From positions 1 through 24,303 of the IMG/VR virus record IMGVR_UViG_3300021389_000154: a DNA stretch of 24,303 nucleotides. One strand, written 5' to 3'. The notes under the pieces were generated by a model. The model had not been told where the DNA came from, did no database searches, and saw only the letters and a list, made by a program, of their open reading frames with translations. The first letter of the stretch is position 1, and each line of letters opens with the position of its first letter. The translations under genes and the position numbers were made by a program. This DNA is from a virus. Shown in pieces: positions 22,612 through 24,303 of this stretch.

Positions 22612-24165
22612 ATGAACGAAATAATCAAAGCTCATAACAGTAAAATGAATAGACTTGTTGATGTGTCTCAAGTGAGACGCGCTAACGAGTTAGACTTTTT
22701 TACAGATGCTAGTATAAAATATAGAGATTATCTTAATAATCCACTTGCTTTAAACCCTAATGAAAGTAAAAGTCTTCAAGACGTTATAGTTAATACTTTT
22801 TTAGCACAAGCTCAAGATAGAGTAGATGGTGTATTAGTAAGACAAACTAGACTGGCTACTGATATTAAAAACATGAGTCAAGAGCAAATAAAAGAAGATA
22901 AAGAATATATATCAACTTTTTTTACAAGACTAAATGAGATACAACAATTAGGAGGATATTTGATTGTTGCGGTTGAACCTGTTAAACCTGATAACTTATC
23001 TAGTTTTATAGCTAATTATAATAATCTTAATATAAATGGAACTAGTGAAAAGACTAAAGACATGAATATGTTTATGTTAGCTGGATGGGCTGGTTTATTT
23101 GATTACTTTAGCGATGTTTATGTAGAAAAAGATTTTACTTTTAGAAAAACAACAAATAAAGAAATAGCTGTATTAACACAGAGAATTTTTATTAGAATTA
23201 ACGGAGAAACATTTGAAAAATATTTACATAAAAAATCATATATTATAGAAGACTTTTTGTCAGATAGAAATATTTATATTGATGACATGGGCGAAGGTTA
23301 TTATGTTATTTATGGTGAAGTTGATTCTACACAAACACCAGATGGTGATTTGTTAGATTTATATATAACAGAAGTTCCTGAAAAAATGGATTTATCTTCT
23401 ACGTTTGATAACGCTGGTATAACTGTAAACGCAACAATACAACCACAATACTTTTTAGGAGGATCAGTACCAACTGCAGACCGTAATAATCCAGATCAAG
23501 ACACTTCCATAAAAATACCTATGTATAAAGTGGTTAATGATAAATTAAAAAGATCTATAATTAAACCTATCAATACTTCGGCTATAAATTTAACACCAGC
23601 TTATAAGTCTGAAATAAACTCTCATGTTGCTGGTTTATTTGCTTTAGCTAGTGGTAATATTTCTGTACTATCTGGTTATACTAATAAAAGATTAGGTATT
23701 GATTTACCTTTAGGTATAAATGAAGTAGCAACTAAAGAATTGCAAAAATTATACGAGTCTTTATCTCCAGAAGGTAAAGCAAGCTTTGTAGGTAATAGAT
23801 ACCAGTTTAATACTATATCTAAAAATTCAAATCAAAAAATAAGTTTGATTGACGCACAAAAAGCTTTTGTAACTCAATTAATTATGGATTCTAATTTAGA
23901 TATAAAACTAGTACAAGAAGATGTACCAGGTGGACCAAGTTTTGTAAAAGAAACTTTGACAGATAAAACTAAGCAAGGTAAAGATTTAATAAAAGCTTTA
24001 AATGAAAATGAAATGCCTTTGCCTGATTTTTACAAAAACATGTTAGGTATAACTGAATGGCAGGCTGGACTACCTTTGTATTATCAAAAATTACCAGAAG
24101 AAACTACAGATTTACCAACAGAACTTGATGAAAAAACAGCAGCTTTAGTTGCTCAATATTCTTAA
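22612..24165 (+). CDS. virion-associated protein, 517 residues, function unknown
   Basis: Function not recognised. The product has a helical N-terminal part (about 1-110; NESKSLQDVIVNTFLAQAQDRVDG), a mixed region with an aromatic patch FMLAGWAGLFDYFSDVYVEKDF (about 154-175), a beta-rich middle (about 185-320; RIFIRINGETFEKY, YIDDMGEGYYVIYGEV), and a helical C-terminal third. No catalytic motif, signal peptide or clear membrane span is seen. It sits behind the probable ejection protein and before another gene, so it may be an ejected or internal virion protein. The leader AATAAAAA before the ATG is A-rich. Confidence 0.68.
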   Translation: MNEIIKAHNSKMNRLVDVSQVRRANELDFFTDASIKYRDYLNNPLALNPNESKSLQDVIVNTFLAQAQDRVDGVLVRQTRLATDIKNMSQEQIKEDKEYISTFFTRLNEIQQLGGYLIVAVEPVKPDNLSSFIANYNNLNINGTSEKTKDMNMFMLAGWAGLFDYFSDVYVEKDFTFRKTTNKEIAVLTQRIFIRINGETFEKYLHKKSYIIEDFLSDRNIYIDDMGEGYYVIYGEVDSTQTPDGDLLDLYITEVPEKMDLSSTFDNAGITVNATIQPQYFLGGSVPTADRNNPDQDTSIKIPMYKVVNDKLKRSIIKPINTSAINLTPAYKSEINSHVAGLFALASGNISVLSGYTNKRLGIDLPLGINEVATKELQKLYESLSPEGKASFVGNRYQFNTISKNSNQKISLIDAQKAFVTQLIMDSNLDIKLVQEDVPGGPSFVKETLTDKTKQGKDLIKALNENEMPLPDFYKNMLGITEWQAGLPLYYQKLPEETTDLPTELDEKTAALVAQYS

Positions 24166-24174
24166 TATAATTAT

Positions 24175-24303
24175 ATGGAAGAAGAAGAAATCACTATAGA
24201 TGACATTTTCAATAATAATTTATCAATACAAACTAGTGTTGATTCTTTAGAAGAAGAAGATCAAGCTGTTGACTCTAACGCTGTTGATTATTTAGAAGAA
24301 GAA
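24175..24303 (+). CDS. acidic N-terminus of a further gene (partial)
   Basis: An open frame from ATG at 24175 runs off the end of the window without a stop and gives 43 residues. It starts MEEEEITIDDIF and continues acidic (LEEEDQAVD, YLEEE). The start lies 9 bases after the preceding stop with an A/T leader like the other genes. In related phages large ejected proteins or virion enzymes follow at this place, but nothing here identifies the product. Confidence 0.6.
   Translation, partial: MEEEEITIDDIFNNNLSIQTSVDSLEEEDQAVDSNAVDYLEEE

Overview
The window looks like the structural and packaging block of a tailed double-stranded DNA phage with a short tail (podovirus-type), most probably infecting a marine member of the Bacteroidota (Flavobacteriia). 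Grounds seen in the sequence: it is AT-rich with strong preference for TTA and AGA codons; nearly all genes start behind A/T-rich leaders with no AGGAGG-like Shine-Dalgarno site, as is known for Bacteroidota; and one small secreted protein has a flavobacterial-looking signal peptide. The order terminase - portal - scaffold - major capsid - neck/ring proteins - very large tail protein resembles the crAss-like phages and Cellulophaga podoviruses. That placement is inference from remembered family features, not from a search. Everything is on the + strand. No tRNA, integrase, repressor, CRISPR array or insertion sequence was seen, and no gap between genes exceeds 300 bases.

Layout. (1) 1-150 is the C-terminus of a fibre-like protein. 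(2) 190-2712 holds six small proteins. Several share the short motif Ser-Pro-[Met/Leu/Val/Phe]-[Asn/Lys], one carries a metallopeptidase-type HExxH, and one 53-residue gene is easy to miss. (3) 2721-4034 has a holin, a small secreted protein, a coiled-coil protein and an unknown 75-residue protein. (4) 4034-7075 is the packaging module: a protein with two tandem GroES-like domains, a probable small terminase and the large terminase. The ATPase part of the large terminase has strikingly higher GC and different codon use than the rest of the window. (5) 7076-12136 is the head module: portal, probable scaffold and major capsid protein, closed by a strong UUCG-loop terminator. (6) 12216-13046 is a single gene isolated between two UUCG-loop terminators. 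(7) 13095-21454 is the neck and tail: a ring protein, a P22 gp4-like connector, a 1639-residue P22 gp10-like tail protein, and a 475-residue protein that looks like the detached C-terminal part of that same family. (8) 21460-24303 has a GNAT-type acetyltransferase, an Ala/Gln-rich probable ejection protein, a 517-residue unknown virion protein and the acidic start of a further gene.

Together the genes cover most steps of virion building: capsid folding help (GroES-like), capsid assembly (scaffold, capsid, portal), DNA packaging (terminases), neck and tail completion, ejected proteins, and release (holin). No endolysin was recognised here. The clearest anomaly is the in-frame tract of foreign composition in the large terminase, which covers the Walker A and Walker B motifs almost exactly.
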